Of a stretch of 64,000 bases of DNA, positions 7,605 to 16,799 are shown in pieces (position 1 is the stretch's first letter; each line of letters opens with the position of its first letter). Source of the stretch: JACCZH01 sp963729445 (GTDB lineage: Bacteria > Chloroflexota > Chloroflexia > Thermomicrobiales > CFX8); NCBI GenBank assembly GCA_963729445.1, contig CAVSNU010000003.1:1349739-1413738 (forward strand). Direction: 5' to 3'. The notes beneath the pieces are model-generated. The model was not told the DNA's origin and searched no databases. It worked only from the letters and a program-made list of their open reading frames with translations. Position numbers and translations under genes: made by a program.

Positions 7605-8875
7605 TAGTGTGACCAGGCTATGGTGTCTGGTTCGGCGGGGGCGTATGCTGGTGTCGTGACTCGCCATTGATCGGCAGGAGGTCGCCCATGTCCCGCACCC
7701 AACACCGCGTCACCCTGACCCCGGACGAGCGCGCCCGGCTGGAACGGCTGGTCCGCCAGTCCAGCGTCTCGAAGTTCACCTACCAGCGGGCGCGCATCCT
7801 GCTGGCCGCGGACCACCGCCCCGGGCGGCCCGCGCCGACCGATGCCCGCGTTGCTACCGCCACCAGGGTGAGCATCCGCACGGTCGCGCGCGTCCGGGCC
7901 ACCTGGGCCGCGGCTGGCGTGGAGGCCACCCTCCAGCCGCGGCAGCGCGGCACCTTGGGCCGCTCGCGCTTCGACACCGCGACCCAGGCGCGCATCGTCC
8001 AGGTGGCCTGCAGCCAGCCGCCGCCCGGCCGCGCCCGCTGGACGGTCCGGTTGTTGGCCGCCGCCGTGGTGGAGCTGCAGATTGTGCCGGCGATTGCCCC
8101 GGAGTCGGTGCGCCAGCTGCTCAAAAAAACGCCCTGGCGCCCTGGCGCGTGCGGCGCTGGTGTGTCCCGGCCCAGGCCAATGCCGCCTTCGTAGCCGCCA
8201 TGGAGGATGTCCTGGAGGTGTATGCCCGCCCGCCGGACCCCGCCCGCCCCGTGATCTGCTTCGACGAGGCCGGCAAGGAGCTGCAGGAGCATGCCCGGCC
8301 ACCCCGCCCGCTGGCCCCGGGGCAGCCCAGGACCATCGACACCGAGTACCGCCGCGGCGGCAGCGCCAATCTCTTCCTGGCCGTGGCGCCCCACCTGGGC
8401 TGGCGCTCGGTGCAGGTCACGGACCGGCGCACGGCGGTCGACTTCGCCTACGCCTTGCGGGACCTGGTGGCGGCGTTTCCCGCGGCCGAGCGCCTGGTGC
8501 TGGTGCTCGACAACCTCAACACGCACACGGCCGGCGCCCTCTACCAGACCTTTCCACCGGCCGAGGCGCGCCGCATCTGGCAGCGCTGCGAGGTGCACGA
8601 CACGCCCAAACACGGCAGCTGGCTCAACATGGCCGAGCTGGAGTGGAGCGTGTTGCAGCGCCAGTGCCTGCACCGGCGGCTCGGCAATCGCGCGGTGCTG
8701 GAGCGGGAGGTGGCCGCCTGGGTGCGGGAGCGGGAGGTGGCCGCCTGGGTGCGGGAGCGCAATGCCGCGGGCGTGCCGATCGTCTGGTCCTTTACCATCG
8801 AGGACGCCCGCCGCAGCATGGCGCAGACCTACCCCGATCCAGTCCATGCCACGATAGCCTAGTCACACTACTCAG
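7600..8875 (+). mobile_element. IS630-family insertion sequence
   Basis: Terminal inverted repeats are CTCAGTAGTGTGACCAGG on the left and, read inward from the right, CTGAGTAGTGTGACTAGG, with similarity continuing through GGCTATNGTG. The inner core GTGTGAC...GTCACAC (7607-8868) is flanked on both sides by TA, the IS630 target dinucleotide, and TACTCAG occurs at both junctions (7598-7604, 8869-8875), so the exact outer ends are ambiguous. One transposase gene fills the element. Confidence 0.85.
7688..8862 (+). CDS. IS630 transposase made by -1 frameshifting at an A7 run
   Basis: The first frame (ATG 7688, AGGAGG 6 nt upstream) encodes the N-terminal helix-turn-helix part and reaches a run of seven A (8123-8129). 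In frame it soon terminates, but slipping back one base gives LKKNALAPWRVRRWC and joins directly to the second frame, the usual IS630 sequence at this point. The second part has the DDE catalytic residues: CFDEAGKEL, VLDNLNTH, and KHGSWLNMAELEW. Full product about 391 aa. An in-frame duplication gives two REVAAWVRE copies near the C-terminus. The stop codon lies in the right inverted repeat. The slip could be programmed or transcriptional slippage. Confidence 0.9.
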
Positions 8876-9047
8876 GATGACCAATCAGCGCAGGATGACG
8901 AGATTGCTCTGATTGATCCGCGCAGGGCAGTGCCGGTCGGACAACCAGGCAGGGCGGCTCTTCATGAATGGGAACACGAAGAGACGGGCGTGCAACTCGA
9001 TTGGTTGCACGCCCGTCGCGACTCTGGATGAATGTCTACCGCGAGGG

Positions 9048-9876
9048 TCAGGCCGGCTCGGGCCTTGAGCGGACATCACTGCCCGGGCGCTGCTCGCGAC
9101 GCAAGTAGACGTAGGCCAGCAGGAACACCCCGCCGAGCATGCCCAGGATCGAGAACACCTGCGCCTGCTGCAGACCCCCAGATCCAGACCACCTCCTCGC
9201 GCAACATGTGCACGAAGAACCGGCCAAAGCCGTACACCACCAGGTAGGTGGCAAAGAGCCCGCCGTCGGGCAGATCCTTCTTGCGCAGCCACATGATCAG
9301 CGCAAAGACCGCCAGATTCAGTGCCATGTCATAAACGGGATACGGGTGGGTCGCCACTCCCAGGAGCCGGTTGGGGATGAACGAATCGGGATTGGTGTAG
9401 GTAAAGGTAAACCAGGCGTCGAGGGCTGGCGCACCCCACGCGTCGCCGTTCACAATGTTGCCGATGCGGCCAATCGCCTGCCCCAGCACTAACCCCGGCG
9501 CAATCGCATCAATCACCGGCAGGAGCGGCATCTTGTAGATTCTGGTCGCGATCACCACACCGAGAAAGCCGCAGATCACTGCGCCCCAGATCGCCAGACC
9601 ACCACGGTAGATCTGGAAGATGCGCGCCGGGTCGTCCAGGTAGCCGTCGAGGTCATCAAAGACATGGAAAAGGCGCGCCCCGATGATCCCCAACACAATT
9701 GCCCAGGTGGCGATGCCACCGTAGTTGCTCGTGTCCAGACCCTTGCGCTTGAATTCGCGGTCGGTCATCCAGACGGCGACAAAAATGGCTGCCGTAATCG
9801 CCAGGCTATACCAGCGCAGGATAGCGATACCGCCAACCTCCAGCAGGATCGGATCGAGTCCGATATCGATGTTCAT
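9048..9876 (-). CDS. lgt: Prolipoprotein diacylglyceryl transferase, frameshifted near the C-terminus
   Basis: Lgt transfers diacylglycerol from phosphatidylglycerol to the lipobox cysteine of prolipoproteins in the cytoplasmic membrane. The protein has several membrane helices and the Lgt signature GRIGNIVNGDAWG with upstream GGLAIWGAVICG. The ATG at 9876 gives an N-terminus MNIDIGLDPILLEVGGI typical of the family. After EEVVWIW the frame goes wrong; the continuing sequence GLQQAQVFSILGMLGGVFLLAY (last helix) is in another frame ending at 9048, so I place a one-base indel near 9180 and the true end at 9048. About 276 aa when corrected. It would act on lipoproteins such as the one at 2234-3895. 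Confidence 0.88.
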
Positions 9877-10051
9877 ACGCAGCTTGTCCTTTGTTCGATT
9901 GAGGGGGATGCTGTCACTACGCGACCACGCACACCATTCCTATGCCAGCCCGGCAACTATGCCACACACACGGGTATCTTCCGCCTGCTACGTCTGGTAC
10001 CATCGCCTCATTCTAAGGGGCGTTTCGCGCTTAGGGAAAGTGGTTGAGAGC

Positions 10052-11335
10052 GTGGCGCAACATGCACCATCAAATGAACGGCGCCGGGTAGTCATCACCG
10101 GTATGGGGGCGATCACGCCGCTGGCTGACGATCTGCCGGGCACCTGGCAAAAAATGTTGGCTGGTGTATCCGGGATTACCACGATCAAGAACTGGGACCC
10201 CGGGGACTTGCCGGTCACGATCGCCGGCGAAATCAGGGGCACGCCCGACTTGCCGGATATCGACGCCAAGACCATCCGCAATCTCGCCCGCTACGCGCAT
10301 TTTGGCCTCGCGGCTGCCGGCCAGGCCGTTCGCGACGCCAATCTCCTGGACGGCGGGTTCGATGGAGAGCGGGCCGGCGTGATCGTTGGCACCGCCGCGG
10401 GAGGCATGGCCGAGATCGGCGACATGAGCCTCACGATGGACAAGCGCGGCTACCGCAAAGTCTCGCCCCATTTCATGACCACCTTCCCGCACAACATGGC
10501 GTCGTATCACATCGCCCAGACATACCAGATGCGCGGCCCGAACTCGACCGTCACCACCGCCTGCGCCACCGGAGGACAGGCTATCGTCGACGCCGCTGCG
10601 GTTATTCGCCGGGGTGATGCCGATCTGATGCTGGCCGGCGGGGCGGAACATGGCGTGTTTCCGCTCTTTGTGGCGTCGTTTGTCGTCTTGAAAGCGGCCA
10701 GCATGCGCAATGACGAGCCGGCGAGGGCCAGCCGGCCGTTCGATATCGGCCGCGATGGCTTCGTCATCAGTGATGGTGCCGCGATTCTGGTGCTCGAAGA
10801 GCTCGATCACGCCCTGGCTCGGGGCGCGTCGATCTACGCTGAGGTGCTTGGTGGAGGTTCTTCCTCCGACGCCTACCACGCGATCGCGCCCGATCCGGAC
10901 GGCCGGGGTGCGCTGCTCGCGATGACTGCCGCGATGCGGGACGCCGGTGTTGGACCAGAGGCCATTGATTACGTCAATGCCCACGCCACCAGCACCCCTC
11001 TCGGAGACATCTCCGAAACGAAGGCCATCAAACGGGCTCTCGGAGAGGAACATGCGCGCAGAGTCGCCATCAGCGCCTCGAAATCGATGATCGGCCACAT
11101 GTTGGGCGCTGCCGGGGCGATTGAGGCGGCGGTCACCGCCCTGAGCGTTCACGAAGGACAGGTCCATCCCACGATCAACCTGGAAACACCAGACCCGGAG
11201 TGCGACCTGGACTACGTTCCCGACGAGGCGCGTCCGCTCACCATCCAGGCGGCGCTCAGCAATTCCTTCGGCCTTGGCGGGCAGAATGCCTGTGTGGTGA
11301 TAGGCCGGTACGACGGCGCAAACGGCAGACCGTGA
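10052..11335 (+). CDS. fabF: Beta-ketoacyl-ACP synthase II
   Basis: About 427 aa, thiolase fold. It condenses malonyl-ACP with acyl-ACP in fatty-acid elongation. Catalytic residues visible: Cys in TTACATGGQAI, His in NAHATSTPLGD, and His in SMIGHMLGAAGAIEA, with the C-terminal SNSFGLGGQNAC. The open frame extends upstream, but homology begins at RRRVVITGMGAITPL, so I take the GTG at 10052 (AGGGAAAG about 11 nt upstream); the GTG at 10040 is possible. The gene is divergent from lgt and stands alone, so it may belong to fatty-acid or a secondary lipid pathway. Confidence 0.92.
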   Translation: MAQHAPSNERRRVVITGMGAITPLADDLPGTWQKMLAGVSGITTIKNWDPGDLPVTIAGEIRGTPDLPDIDAKTIRNLARYAHFGLAAAGQAVRDANLLDGGFDGERAGVIVGTAAGGMAEIGDMSLTMDKRGYRKVSPHFMTTFPHNMASYHIAQTYQMRGPNSTVTTACATGGQAIVDAAAVIRRGDADLMLAGGAEHGVFPLFVASFVVLKAASMRNDEPARASRPFDIGRDGFVISDGAAILVLEELDHALARGASIYAEVLGGGSSSDAYHAIAPDPDGRGALLAMTAAMRDAGVGPEAIDYVNAHATSTPLGDISETKAIKRALGEEHARRVAISASKSMIGHMLGAAGAIEAAVTALSVHEGQVHPTINLETPDPECDLDYVPDEARPLTIQAALSNSFGLGGQNACVVIGRYDGANGRP

Positions 11336-11410
11336 GCATCTGCCAGTATAATCCGCCCGCATGGATATCGCGAGCAACACGCTGAGCACTGGGAAGATCG
11401 AGAACCGTAC

Positions 11411-12036
11411 ATGACGATGAGCACGGGAGCGCTCGCGGGCCGTATGGCGCGGCGAGCAATGCAAATCAGGCCAAGCCAGGCCGGTGTTTTTGACGTGAAG
11501 GCCGACCAATTCCTCCAGATTACCGACATGCTCGGCAAGCAGGTCGCGGTCATGATCGCCTATAACCTGCACGACATGGAGGAGTACCTCTCTCCGCCAG
11601 CACCCGCGCGATCAACCGCTCGATGATGCTGACGAAAGAGCACGGGCTCTACAGCAACCGGCGCAACAAGATGTTCTCTATTATCGAAGACGGCGTCGGC
11701 CGGCATGACCTGCTGCTGCCGCCCTGCGACGAGCAGTCGTACCGCGATGACTACGGCGCCGAGAAGCACTTCAACTGCATGGATAACTTCCGCAAAGCGC
11801 TCGCCAACCGTGGTGTCACGCACGACCGCATCCCGGACTCGGTGAACTGGTTTATGAACGTTGGCCTCAAGGCGCGCGGCGAGCTTGAGGTACGCGAGCC
11901 CATCTCGGAGCGCAACGACGCCGTCATTCTGCGCGCCCACATGGACACCCTGGTGGCGATCTGCGCCAGCCCGAACGATCAGAACGCCTGCAACGGCTTC
12001 AAGCCGACGGATATCCTGATCCGGGTGTACATGTAA
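11411..12036 (+). CDS. DUF1989 family protein (urea carboxylase-associated type), one frameshift
   Basis: Two adjacent frames make one protein of about 208 aa. The first (11411) covers MTMSTGALAGRMARRAMQI to HDMEEYLSP; the second carries STRAINRSMMLTKEHGLYS onward. The join needs a one-base correction near 11600. Conserved family features are NRRNKMFSI, the Cys-containing DLLLPPCDEQSYRDDYG, and NWFMNVG. Members often sit beside urea carboxylase or aminomethyltransferase genes, but here there is none, so the function stays open. Confidence 0.75.
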
Positions 12037-12159
12037 ATGACCGCGCTGCGCGCCTCGTCATCCCGAGCGCAACTCAGTCACCCTGAACGCCTAACCAGTC
12101 ACACGGAGGTTGTTCGTCATCCGGAGCCTGGTAGTCACCCCGCGCGCCCATTAGTCATC

Positions 12160-12316
12160 CTGAGTACTAGACCACAGGGGAGTTGTCACGCGCCGGGGTT
12201 CCGTGTGTCGGTCGGGGAGGAGCTCGTCTCCTCCCGAACCCCCGGTCCGCTCGACGCGGGAGGAGACGAGCTCCTCCCCTACGGGGGTGACACCATCATC
12301 GTGGTTTAGTACTGAG
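12160..12316. mobile_element. MITE-like element copy B (157 bp, inverted orientation)
   Basis: Ends CTGAGTACTAGACCAC and GTGGTTTAGTACTGAG, with the same internal GGGGAGGAGCTCGTCTCC hairpin as copy A but in reverse orientation. It is preceded by ATTAGTCATCC, a piece of the GTCATCCTGAGCG repeat, suggesting insertion into that repeat. Confidence 0.65.
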
Positions 12317-12323
12317 CACAGGC

Positions 12324-12389
12324 GAATGGGATCTCTGGCTTGCATCCCGGGGTGTTTGACGCAGAGATCCTTCCTCGCGTCAGGATGAC
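12324..12389. repeat. Truncated copy 2 of the GTCATCCTGAGCG hairpin repeat
   Basis: Contains GGGATCTCTGGCTTG and the right arm GCAGAGATCCTTCC...GCGTCAGGATGAC, but lacks the left arm. Confidence 0.65.
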
Positions 12390-12605
12390 GAATGGGCTCC
12401 GGATGACCCGTTGAACGCCGTTATTCGATGACCAGGCAGGCGCCGTGCATGCCACCGCTCCCTTTAACGCGAATGAAATGCCGTGGGAGAGAGTCTCTCG
12501 TCGCCTAACCGACAGACCTTCGCACGCCTTGCCCCTGCCTTTACGGACAGCTTGACCGTACAGCTCTTTGATACATATCTGATACAAAACTCGACTCCCA
12601 GACCC

Positions 12606-12653
12606 TTGACAAACAGGAACGTGTACGTACAATAAGGGTGTGGCGTACGTACA
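12606..12653 (+). promoter_or_regulatory. Candidate sigma-70 promoter with two GTACGTACA direct repeats
   Basis: TTGACA (12606-12611), 16-nt spacer, TACAAT (12628-12633). GTACGTACA occurs at 12623-12631 and 12645-12653, 22 bp apart (two helical turns), overlapping the -10 and the start region, as an operator would. The 12390-13095 interval has no convincing gene; an 82-codon frame from a GTG at 12654 begins right after the second repeat and may be a decayed or frameshifted regulator, but no family is recognisable. Confidence 0.5.
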
Positions 12654-13095
12654 GTGACGCTGGCGGTGACGGTCACCGGAACAGTCAGCTCCTTACGGGC
12701 CGAGGTGGGACACCAGTTGCGAGATCTGCGGCAGCGGGCATCCCACGCGGGTAACGAGAGAGCGCCACATCTGCCAGGGGGCATTCGACGGACGGTAATC
12801 CTTTGGGAACGCCTCAGTCAATTCTCCCCGGCCATCTGCACCGGTCATGCGGGGCCAACCGTCGACGCTTCTGCGTTTCGCGGATACACGCCTCGCCAGT
12901 GATGCCGCAACGGCTGGCCCCGCTGACCGGGAAGATGTCTGACGTATATATCTTCCCTCCCTCCCTGTACCCGGGGCCGTCCCAGCGGCCCCACTTTCTT
13001 GCCCTTTTTCCTCACGCCAGGAATACGATCCGGCCTCGAACCGTTAGACTGGGGTAGAAAGATGTACGTCGTTTCAGAAGGGAGCCGCCAGGCCT

Positions 13096-13698
13096 ATGCC
13101 TATATCGAAGGAACGCTTTGAGTCCGGCCTCAGCGTCGAGCAGTTCGTTGACAGCATGGAAGTGAACAAGGAGAAGTTCCTCGAGAACATCGAGGCCAAC
13201 AGCTTCTCTGAGGACGATCTGAAATTCTTCGGGAATCATCCCATCTCGATCGCCGCCATCGGAGAAGACTGGTGCACCGACGTGATCCAGTTCCTCCCGG
13301 TCGTCGCCAAGCTCGCCCAGCAGATCCCAAGCGTCACGCTCAAGGTCTTCAAGCGCGACGAAAACCTCGACCTGATGGATCAGTACCTCAAGGACGGAAA
13401 GTACCGCTCGATTCCGGTCTTCGTCATCTATGACGAGCACTGGAATGAGCTGGGGCACTTCATCGAGCGCCCCGAAGCGGTCACCAAACAGATGGGCGAG
13501 GAAACGCGCCGCTTTGCCCAGGCGAACCCGCAGCTCGAAGGCGCAAACCGCTCCTACGAGAACATGCCGGACGAAACCCGCACTGCCGTGCGTGCCAACT
13601 CTTCCAAGTTCCGCTGGGACAACATGGCGGCCTGGAACAGCATCTTCGTGGATGAGCTCAAGTCCATGGTGGCCGGTGGGGTGGCCGCGACGCGATAG
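13096..13698 (+). CDS. Thioredoxin-family protein with a WCTD active-site segment
   Basis: A 200-aa protein with a thioredoxin-like core: GEDWCTDVIQFLPVVAKLA at the active-site position, KVFKRDEN, and the cis-Pro loop YRSIPVFVIYDE. Only one cysteine lies in the motif (WCTD instead of WCxxC), so it cannot form the usual internal disulfide; this is typical of a bacterial thioredoxin-like branch of unclear activity. The N-terminal 60 residues are helical. The ATG at 13096 follows GAAGGGAG. The gene stands alone between repeat blocks. Confidence 0.8.
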   Translation: MPISKERFESGLSVEQFVDSMEVNKEKFLENIEANSFSEDDLKFFGNHPISIAAIGEDWCTDVIQFLPVVAKLAQQIPSVTLKVFKRDENLDLMDQYLKDGKYRSIPVFVIYDEHWNELGHFIERPEAVTKQMGEETRRFAQANPQLEGANRSYENMPDETRTAVRANSSKFRWDNMAAWNSIFVDELKSMVAGGVAATR

Positions 13699-13872
13699 AC
13701 GCGAGCGCACTTCACACAGAGAGCACTCAAGGAGCACGTGGTGCTCCCGCCGAGCGCCAGCGTAACCATAAGCAATGACGAATCCGGCGGGCAACGGCAC
13801 CCCAAGGCGTGCTGATGCCTGCCCCATTCGCATCAAGTTAAGTGGCAGCGGGCCATCCAGCGGCCTCTGTTC

Positions 13873-14025
13873 GTCATCCTGAGCGCCGAATCAGTCATCC
13901 TGAGGTCGATAGTCATCCTGAGCGTTCATCAGTCACCCTGAGCGCCGAATCAGTCACCCCGAGCGTTCATCAGTCACCCCGAGCGTTCATCAGTCACCCT
14001 GAGCGTTTATCAGTCATCCTGAGCG
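13873..14025. repeat. Tandem ~20-bp array of GTCA(T/C)CC(T/C)GAGCG(TTCATCA)
   Basis: Five to seven successive units such as CAGTCACCCCGAGCGTTCAT with few changes. There are no spacers of unique sequence, so this is not CRISPR. Confidence 0.8.
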
Positions 14026-14095
14026 CCACGAAGGATCTCTGGCTTGACACCGGAGACGTTTGACGCAGAGATCCTTCGCTGGCGCTCAGGATGAC
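14013..14095. repeat. GTCATCCTGAGCG hairpin repeat, copy 3
   Basis: Full-length: GTCATCCTGAGCGCCACGAA...GATCTCTGG...GCAGAGATCCTTCG...GCTCAGGATGAC, inverted ends. Further broken copies continue to about 14240. Confidence 0.75.
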
Positions 14096-14240
14096 TATTG
14101 AGCGCAGGATGACTATCAGGCGCTCAGGGTGACTGATTGACGCTCAGGGCAGGCTCTTCGCTTGCGCGCAGGAGGACTGACAGGCCCAGGATGACCGTCA
14201 GCTTCGGATGATCATCAACGCGCTCAAGATGACGCACCAA

Positions 14241-14329
14241 CTCAGTACTCGACCACGATGCCGGTGTCACCCCCGGCGGACAGACGGAACCCCCGGAGCG
14301 TGAGAGCTCCCCCGTGGTCCAGTACTCAG
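14241..14329. mobile_element. MITE-like element copy C (89 bp, internally deleted)
   Basis: Ends CTCAGTACTCGACCAC and GTGGTCCAGTACTCAG match copies A and B, but the central GGAGGAGCTCGTCTCC hairpin is missing. Confidence 0.6.
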
Positions 14330-14439
14330 GACGACGGATAGAGCGGTATTGTCTGCCCACTGATTCCTTGCGTTGATGCACATGGTGGTGCTGATGCTCG
14401 CAACACCTGCCGCTTAGAACGCGTGTTGCCTGCGCGCAC

Positions 14440-15696
14440 TCATCCAGACGGTGCCTTGTGCTCGCGCCGGTACGTTTCTGGGGCGAATACCGCGAACATG
14501 ATCCCCGCGGCGATCACGAGAGCGCCGGTAATGTAGAGGGCGGTCTCGGTCGTCAGAATGTCGGCCGCGCCGCCCAGCAGGAGCGGTCCGGCTACGTAGC
14601 CGGCGTCGGCCAGCATCCTGTACATGCCCATCGCGGAGGCGTTCATACCTGGAGGGGCAGAGTCAGCCGCGTAAGCCGCCGGTGCCGGGCCGGCGATGCC
14701 GGTTGCGACCGCCCAGGCGAAGCAGGCCAGGATGAACCAGAGAAAGTTCGGCGCCAGGCCAAACATGACCATCGACCCGCCGCTAATCAGCGTGCTCGGC
14801 ACGATCACCGATTTGCGGCCAAAGCGGTCCACCAGCATTCCGCTGGGGTAGGCCAGGACCAGCCCGACGATGCTGATGAGGGCGAGACCGATGCCGATCC
14901 GCCCGGGGGCGAGACCCAGCTTGCTGTCCGCCAGTGTCGGGATCAGGTTGAACAGCGCGCCGGTACGAGCGAAAAAGAGCGTGAACGAGACGATCGCGAC
15001 CAGCACAAATCCGATCTGCCTGGTGAAGAGCCGTAGCTGCTCGTGTAACGGTATGCCATTACTCGTAACCAGCCCGCCATCGGAGTCTCGTCCGCGCGTC
15101 TCAGGAATCCGGCTCCATGCCAGCAGCGCGACCGCGCCACCCAGGATCGAGTAGAGAAAGAAGGGTGTGGTCAGCGAGAAATACTCTGCCAGGAAACCAC
15201 CCGGCAGCGGCCCCAGGCCAACCGCGAAGAGGAACGTCCCCTGGTAAATGGACATCATCCGGCCACGGTTCGCGGGAACGGAGAGGTCGGCAACCACGAT
15301 CTGGGTGCCGGTGATGACCATCGCCGCGCCAGCCCCGGCGATGAATCGGCCGCCAAGAAAGAGCCAGTAGCTATCCGCCAATCCACAGATCAGATTGCCG
15401 AAAACCGTGATCGCCCCGCCGCTCGCCAGGGCGATTCTGCGGCCGAATCGATCTGCGATTTGCCCGGTCGGCACGTTCATCAGAAAACGCGCCGCGCCAT
15501 AAATCGCGATCGTCAGACCAATCGCGGCCGAGGAGACCCCAAACTCCTTGGCATACAACGGCACGACCGGCACGATACTGCCAAAGCCGAGCTGGTTCAC
15601 AAAAATAAGCACACATACCCAGACCAGCGCCTGGTTCTGTTGATAGCGGGCAGAAAGGCGCCCCACCACCGGGGTTACTTGCGCCGGATTTGCCAA
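14440..15696 (-). CDS. MFS transporter (drug/metabolite efflux type)
   Basis: A 418-aa protein with about 12 membrane helices. The MFS motif A is seen in the first half as GQIADRFGRRIALASGG and repeated in the second half as GMLVDRFGRKSVIVPS. Motif C-like GTQIVVADLS lies around helix 5. These point to a drug:H+ antiporter-like exporter in the cytoplasmic membrane. No neighbour suggests a substrate. Start ATG at 15696. Confidence 0.88.
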   Translation of the reverse strand: MANPAQVTPVVGRLSARYQQNQALVWVCVLIFVNQLGFGSIVPVVPLYAKEFGVSSAAIGLTIAIYGAARFLMNVPTGQIADRFGRRIALASGGAITVFGNLICGLADSYWLFLGGRFIAGAGAAMVITGTQIVVADLSVPANRGRMMSIYQGTFLFAVGLGPLPGGFLAEYFSLTTPFFLYSILGGAVALLAWSRIPETRGRDSDGGLVTSNGIPLHEQLRLFTRQIGFVLVAIVSFTLFFARTGALFNLIPTLADSKLGLAPGRIGIGLALISIVGLVLAYPSGMLVDRFGRKSVIVPSTLISGGSMVMFGLAPNFLWFILACFAWAVATGIAGPAPAAYAADSAPPGMNASAMGMYRMLADAGYVAGPLLLGGAADILTTETALYITGALVIAAGIMFAVFAPETYRREHKAPSG

Positions 15697-15961
15697 TCGT
15701 ATTGTCCCTTGCTCAGCAATTCAGTCGTGGCCGGATCTCTGCGTTGTCAGGCGGTTGCCGGGAGACATGCTGGGATGCAACAGCGTCGCGGTACTCCCGT
15801 GCGCGGGCGAGTCATTGTCCGGTTCTCCGGTGAGCAGTCTAGCAGAGATCGGGCGCAGCTCAGCACGTCATCCTCCATCGAACGGATGGATGTGGCGAGG
15901 CTTGGCTACAATCTGACGCAGCGGTCCATCACGTGAGGCACGGACGAGGGGGAGAGTACAG
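15697..15961. other. Intergenic region, MFS/DUF6916 divergent promoters
   Basis: 265 bp without a convincing gene or repeat; it should hold the promoters of the two divergent genes. Confidence 0.4.
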
Positions 15962-16267
15962 ATGGTGGAGCTATTAACGATCGAGATGTTTGCCGACCGC
16001 CTGAACGATGTGTTCGCAGTAACGATCGATCGGTCGACAGTTATCGAGATGGAGCTGATTGAGGTCAAGGATCTGCGGGAGCGTTTCGGTGGCGGTGCGG
16101 GCCTCTCCAGAATTCCATTCTCGATCATCTTTCGTGGGCCGGAGGACCAGGTGTGCGAGCAGCGAACCTATCGCTTCGAGCACACTGACCTGGGCGTGCA
16201 GGAGATCTTTATCGTCCCGATCGGACCCGGGCCTGGCGGGATGCGCTACGAAGCGGTCTTCAGCTAA
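15962..16267 (+). CDS. DUF6916-like small protein
   Basis: A 101-aa protein with the pattern of DUF6916: an N-terminal LTIEMFADRLNDVF, middle RIPFSIIFRGPEDQ, and end TYRFEHTDLGVQEIFIVPIG with YEAVF. Such proteins are often next to tail-collar (MdpB-like) genes, and this one converges on the tail-collar operon, overlapping the acetyltransferase end by 8 bp. Likely a beta-rich cytosolic partner; function unknown. Confidence 0.7.
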   Translation: MVELLTIEMFADRLNDVFAVTIDRSTVIEMELIEVKDLRERFGGGAGLSRIPFSIIFRGPEDQVCEQRTYRFEHTDLGVQEIFIVPIGPGPGGMRYEAVFS

Positions 16268-16799
16268 TCCCGGAGACTGAGGAAGCCGCTCTCAACTGTG
16301 CTGGTGGCGTCCACTCCAGCAACAGGTACACCCCTTTGTCCTCAATCACCCGAAAACCCAGCCGCTCGTAGAGCCTGCGTGCCGGATTGAAGATCTCCAC
16401 GTGGATGCGGGCCGGAATGCCTGCCGACGCTGCCTCAGCGAGGATGTCGCGCAACAGCGTGCTGCCGATTCCCCGGCTGCGGTAGTCCGGCAGCAGTGCA
16501 ATGTCGACGATCCGGATCTCGGCAGGCCACCGGGCGACGTACAGCCGTCCGACCTCGATCTCCCCATCCAGGATGACCGAGAACTCAGCGTCTGCGTAGT
16601 GAGTCTGGTAGTGCTGGTGCTGGGCGGCAAACTGCCCTTCCAGAAACTCCCGCTTCTGCGCGTCCGACCAGCCGGTGACGGTCAGCTCCTCCATGCGGGT
16701 GCTGATATAGACAGCACAGAGGAACGGCTCATCTCCCGGGACGACGGGCCGCAGGCGGACCGCTGTCGATGGCATTTGACGAGGGCTCTCGCTGCACAT
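16260..16799 (-). CDS. GNAT-family N-acetyltransferase
   Basis: The 179-aa GNAT fold shows VDIALLPDYRSRGIGSTLL, with the acetyl-CoA pyrophosphate loop (R/Q)xxGxG/A as YRSRGIGS, and a C-terminal NPARRLYERLGFRVI. I use the ATG at 16799 because it overlaps the stop of the preceding gene (TAATG), implying translational coupling; the longer frame to 16883 would run inside that gene. Last gene of the surface-protein operon. It may acetylate a protein or small molecule tied to the tail-collar proteins; target unknown. Confidence 0.85.
   Translation of the reverse strand: MCSESPRQMPSTAVRLRPVVPGDEPFLCAVYISTRMEELTVTGWSDAQKREFLEGQFAAQHQHYQTHYADAEFSVILDGEIEVGRLYVARWPAEIRIVDIALLPDYRSRGIGSTLLRDILAEAASAGIPARIHVEIFNPARRLYERLGFRVIEDKGVYLLLEWTPPAQLRAASSVSGIS

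Noticed and set aside
12654..12902. 82-codon frame after the promoter
   Set aside because: Only a vague resemblance to a helix-turn-helix start; not strong enough to call a gene.
13873..14025. Regular 20-bp repeats as a possible CRISPR array
   Set aside because: No unique spacers; units are directly adjacent and match the dispersed intergenic repeat family, and no cas gene is present.
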